Assembly: GCA_013695355.1 (NCBI GenBank)
Contig: JACDAQ010000040.1
Location: forward strand, 106,114 to 170,113
Direction: 5' to 3'
Source of the DNA: Candidatus Protochlamydia sp.
Lineage (GTDB): Bacteria > Chlamydiota > Chlamydiia > Chlamydiales > Parachlamydiaceae
Length of the DNA stretch: 64,000 bases
Below are positions 61,362 through 64,000 of the stretch, one piece after another. Position 1 is the first letter of the stretch; every line of letters starts with the position of its first letter. Below the pieces are notes generated by a model. That model saw only the letters and a program-made list of their open reading frames with translations. It was not told where the DNA came from and ran no database searches. A program made the position numbers and the translations under genes.

Positions 61362-63863
61362 TTAAAGAGATTCAAAAAAATTGCAAATTTGCGATTCAAC
61401 CTCAGCGTTAAGTAAATGCTCAGTTTGATAGACAAATGATTCTTTAGTTGCCCCATGGATCAACATTAGCATACTGAACTTATTCAAATAATTAAAAGAA
61501 AATACGAGAATTTGGTACAGTAAAGCGACAGGATTTTCACTTGCTTCTAAAGCAGCTTTAATTGTGCCTTGTTCAGTCAATTTAATAAAATCTTGAGCTT
61601 CTTTAATCAAAGCAAATACCGTTTCCTCATCAAGATCTTTCATGGCCCACAATTCATCTACCTTGAAGTCTTCAGGTGAGTTAAGGCAGCGCATAATTTC
61701 GATGCAGTCAGCGTCATGGATAATTGTTTGTTCAACAGAAAAAATATCCTTGCTATCCTTTTCAGCAATGCATCGACTATAGTGGTCCCCCAAATTTTCC
61801 GGCAGCCTATTAATTTTGGTATAACTATTTTCAGGCAGATCATGGCACAAAACCTTCTTGCACTTTTCTCCACTTTCCTTATCCCACAAATCTATCCCGT
61901 CATTTTGTCTGGCACAGTCATGCAACGTAGCGGACAATAAACAGGGTTTAATATCCTTAGGCAAAGGAATACCTTTTTCTCGATAAAGCTCGGCAAGGGT
62001 TAATGCGAAAAAATAGGTCCTTACGGCATGAAGTACGCCATGGTGCACCCGCTTTTCGCCATTGGGATAGGGCACTTGATAAAGTGGGAGCGCATGCTTT
62101 AAAATAATTTGATTGAGTGCTAAATGATCCGAAGAATCCACGCAAGGGGTTAGGCTCATCACTTGGCTATTACTATGATATAGAGGAAAATCATCCAGCT
62201 TTTTTAAAATTGCAATATCTTTTATGGTCACCGAGTTTTCCAGATGATGCTCTACCAGCCACTCCTGTATAAAAGGGATATTTTTATCATCGACAAAAAT
62301 TAAGTCGATTTCCTTACCAAGGGCAGCCTTGGAAAGAAAGAATTCACTAGTTGTCCCTCTGCAGTAACTTTTGAAACAGGTCGAAGAGAACATCAGTGGA
62401 AAGGATTGTGTAATAAGTGAGCGTTCCTTTTCAGTAAAATTGATTTTCGGGGCAGTATCAAAGAGAGATAGCAGCCTTTCGTATCGTTTCTTACAGGGAC
62501 GCATTTTTTTTTGGATAAGAGCATCTACTTCTTTTTGAATAAGAAACTTTACGACATTTTCAGCGGTAAGCTCTGCATTATTTGGAATAACCTTCTTTAA
62601 ATCTCTCAAAAGATAGGTCGCATCAGACACTGCACGAGGAGTTATTCCATTTTTTTTACTGTGGGCTTTCCTTGCTAAACTATCTTCTTCATCGATGTTA
62701 TCAGGTAAAGCATATTTTTTTAAAAGCAATAACTCTGCATCTCCTGCAGCACGTGCTCTTAAAATTTGAACTATTATTGACTTCCAATGAGCTTTAGGAC
62801 ATTTAAAATTATCAAGGTTCCTATGCAGGTTGGATAAAGGGTTATCTTGAAATAAGTCTATATATATAATATTAAATTTAGGAAAGGCTTCTACTATTTT
62901 TTCATGAATCTCATTTTCATTTAAATTTTTTAACTCTTCGATATTAAATTCCAGAGCTTTTAGAAATAAACTTTCTAGGTAGCATTGCTGCTCCAGGCAC
63001 TGCCTTTTGACATCTTGAATCTCATTTGCAAATTTTTGAGTCATCTCATTAAAAATTTCTGGTTGCCATTGTTTAAGGCGGATCAAATCAATGATTGTTG
63101 GATCCCATCTATCATTATCCGGAGAAAGTGTTTTTAATGTTTGCAGCAGGTAGGTGAATTGGTTGGATGGATAAAATGATTGACTAGTTGAAGTGGCATA
63201 TTTCCAACAACGTGCGAAATTCCGAATGGTATCAGTAGAAATAGCAGTTTGGTTTACAGCCCCAACATTCATGCCTCCTAAATTGATTTCTCCAGACATA
63301 GGAGCCAAGCCCATGTCAAGCAATCTTCCAGTAGGGATAATTTGAAAGCTGGTATAGGGCAATAGTGTTAAAATAGAGCTATTAGTACCATGAAACCATA
63401 ATGTTTTTTCCGCTAAAGCCAGACTGTCTTCAAGGCCGCTACCCTTAATCAAAAGTTCTGACTCAAAATTATCAACTAGATTTTTCCTTGCCTCTGGCAA
63501 GTATACGTCTGTTTTAAAATAAGTAGGTAATTTGTCATCGAAATCCTCAGTTGCGCCTCGACCGATTCTTCCAAGTGTTTTTAATTCTTTATTTACTTGA
63601 TCTACTACTCTAAAGGGAAATTTCTTATCTCTTAACTCTTTGAGCAGATTTTTAAAGTCGATATAAAATGAATCGGTTTTGAATAATTTCTTATAGATTT
63701 TTTTGTTTTTAGACAATTCTGCCACTTCTTGAATTGAGACAAAATTCTTTTGACTTAAAAAACTTATATCATTGCTTAAATTAAATTTGATTTCTTCCGT
63801 ATAGTTGCAGGAACCGTTCAAAATTAAATTATTGTTTGATACTTTAAAAATACTAAAATTCAT
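61362..63863 (-). CDS. SidE-PDE-like (HD-fold) protein with N-terminal FHGT motif
   Basis: 833 residues from the ATG at 63863, which has GAGGG before it; the longer start at 63890 has no site. The C-terminal ~250 residues carry an HD-like phosphodiesterase resembling the PDE domain of Legionella SidE effectors: HHGVLHAVRTYFFALTLAEL (His pair ~607-612), LLSATLHDCARQNDGIDLWD (HD ~646) and IIHDADCIEIMRC (~718). In SidE proteins this domain turns ADP-ribosylated ubiquitin into phosphoribosyl-ubiquitin. Near residue 153, LWFHGTNSSIL, followed by GLAPMSGEINLGG and NQTAIS, could be an ART-like NAD-binding site, but this is speculative. Single gene, no signal peptide; likely host-directed effector. 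Confidence 0.72.
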   Translation of the reverse strand: MNFSIFKVSNNNLILNGSCNYTEEIKFNLSNDISFLSQKNFVSIQEVAELSKNKKIYKKLFKTDSFYIDFKNLLKELRDKKFPFRVVDQVNKELKTLGRIGRGATEDFDDKLPTYFKTDVYLPEARKNLVDNFESELLIKGSGLEDSLALAEKTLWFHGTNSSILTLLPYTSFQIIPTGRLLDMGLAPMSGEINLGGMNVGAVNQTAISTDTIRNFARCWKYATSTSQSFYPSNQFTYLLQTLKTLSPDNDRWDPTIIDLIRLKQWQPEIFNEMTQKFANEIQDVKRQCLEQQCYLESLFLKALEFNIEELKNLNENEIHEKIVEAFPKFNIIYIDLFQDNPLSNLHRNLDNFKCPKAHWKSIIVQILRARAAGDAELLLLKKYALPDNIDEEDSLARKAHSKKNGITPRAVSDATYLLRDLKKVIPNNAELTAENVVKFLIQKEVDALIQKKMRPCKKRYERLLSLFDTAPKINFTEKERSLITQSFPLMFSSTCFKSYCRGTTSEFFLSKAALGKEIDLIFVDDKNIPFIQEWLVEHHLENSVTIKDIAILKKLDDFPLYHSNSQVMSLTPCVDSSDHLALNQIILKHALPLYQVPYPNGEKRVHHGVLHAVRTYFFALTLAELYREKGIPLPKDIKPCLLSATLHDCARQNDGIDLWDKESGEKCKKVLCHDLPENSYTKINRLPENLGDHYSRCIAEKDSKDIFSVEQTIIHDADCIEIMRCLNSPEDFKVDELWAMKDLDEETVFALIKEAQDFIKLTEQGTIKAALEASENPVALLYQILVFSFNYLNKFSMLMLIHGATKESFVYQTEHLLNAEVESQICNFFESL

Positions 63864-63943
63864 TAAAACCCTCATAATACCATTTATCAAAAATAAATTT
63901 TAGTGCATAATCCTCCGATTTATGGATATCATCGGAGTGTAAA

Positions 63944-64000
63944 ATGGACGCATTTCAAAAAGAAGTAGATCAGCTGACAGGCACGGATTTTTTCCAACTT
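63944..64000 (+). CDS. Start of an unidentified gene (3' end outside window)
   Basis: GGAGTG at 63934 precedes the ATG at 63944, then MDAFQKEVDQLTGTDFFQL stays open to the window edge. Only 19 residues are visible, so no function can be given. It is divergent from the SidE-PDE-like gene; their starts lie 80 bases apart and share the intergenic region. Confidence 0.5.
   Translation, partial: MDAFQKEVDQLTGTDFFQL

Noticed and set aside
1..64000. tRNA, rRNA, prophage, integrase or conjugation genes
   Set aside because: I looked for tRNA arm patterns and mobile-element enzymes in the gaps and frames and found none. A tRNA scan would be needed to exclude a missed tRNA.

Overview
The window reads as a chromosomal segment from a chlamydia of the order Parachlamydiales (an amoeba-associated, environmental chlamydia). 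The strongest evidence is a 1896-residue UvrA that is two complete UvrA proteins fused head to tail, a chlamydial hallmark. Supporting signs are a PknD-type Ser/Thr kinase ending near valS, pyk next to uvrA (both pairings known, from memory, in Chlamydia trachomatis), and many eukaryote-like or effector-like proteins (F-box, J-domain, SidE-type phosphodiesterase, lipid-kinase-like). Base composition is AT-rich, more so in the accessory genes. I saw no rRNA, tRNA, CRISPR array, integrase or intact transposase gene.

Layout. 1-2.7 kb: cdaA (5' end cut off), cdaR and rsmE in one + strand run. 2.8-12.6 kb: pyruvate kinase (-), a possible cysteine-protease-like effector (-), a small secreted protein and the fused uvrA. 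12.7-21.2 kb: accessory zone with an MqsA-like HTH regulator plus a decayed copy, a secreted S9 peptidase with an unusual triad, a pentapeptide-repeat protein, an AAA/DUF4143 ATPase with a truncated duplicate, an F-box protein, a VOC protein and several ~165-bp palindromic elements. 21.4-25.8 kb: overlapping run of a small hypothetical, pknD, a Nudix hydrolase and a small membrane protein. 26.5-31.6 kb: valS flanked by two paralogous secreted collagen-like proteins. 31.7-40.5 kb: yqeY, a small membrane protein, a YbjT-like SDR protein with a photolyase, two secreted BON-domain proteins (one with an FUS-like low-complexity region), an alcohol dehydrogenase and an alpha/beta hydrolase. 40.7-45.9 kb: a frameshifted small gene and a 1488-residue multidomain protein. 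46-59.7 kb: flotillin, an exported methyltransferase, coaD with a ferredoxin, a second F-box-like protein, an ABC-F ATPase, an L,D-transpeptidase-like protein, a PIN-PhoH ATPase, an SH3b protein and a DUF455 ferritin-like protein. 60-63.9 kb: a J-domain protein and a SidE-PDE-like protein, then the first codons of another gene.

How it fits together. Core genes (c-di-AMP synthesis, DNA repair, glycolysis, translation, CoA, kinase signalling) form short operons with overlapping start and stop codons. Between them lie isolated monocistronic genes that look like host-interaction factors, often with their own terminators. At least three families of ~160-170 bp terminally inverted, non-coding elements are scattered in the intergenic spaces. 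One of them appears to have been duplicated together with the AAA ATPase gene. The most notable items are the 1488-residue protein (two lipase-like folds that lack the nucleophilic serine, plus a C-terminal PI3/4-kinase/HipA-like kinase) and the SidE-PDE-like protein. All functional calls come from motif reading without database searches.
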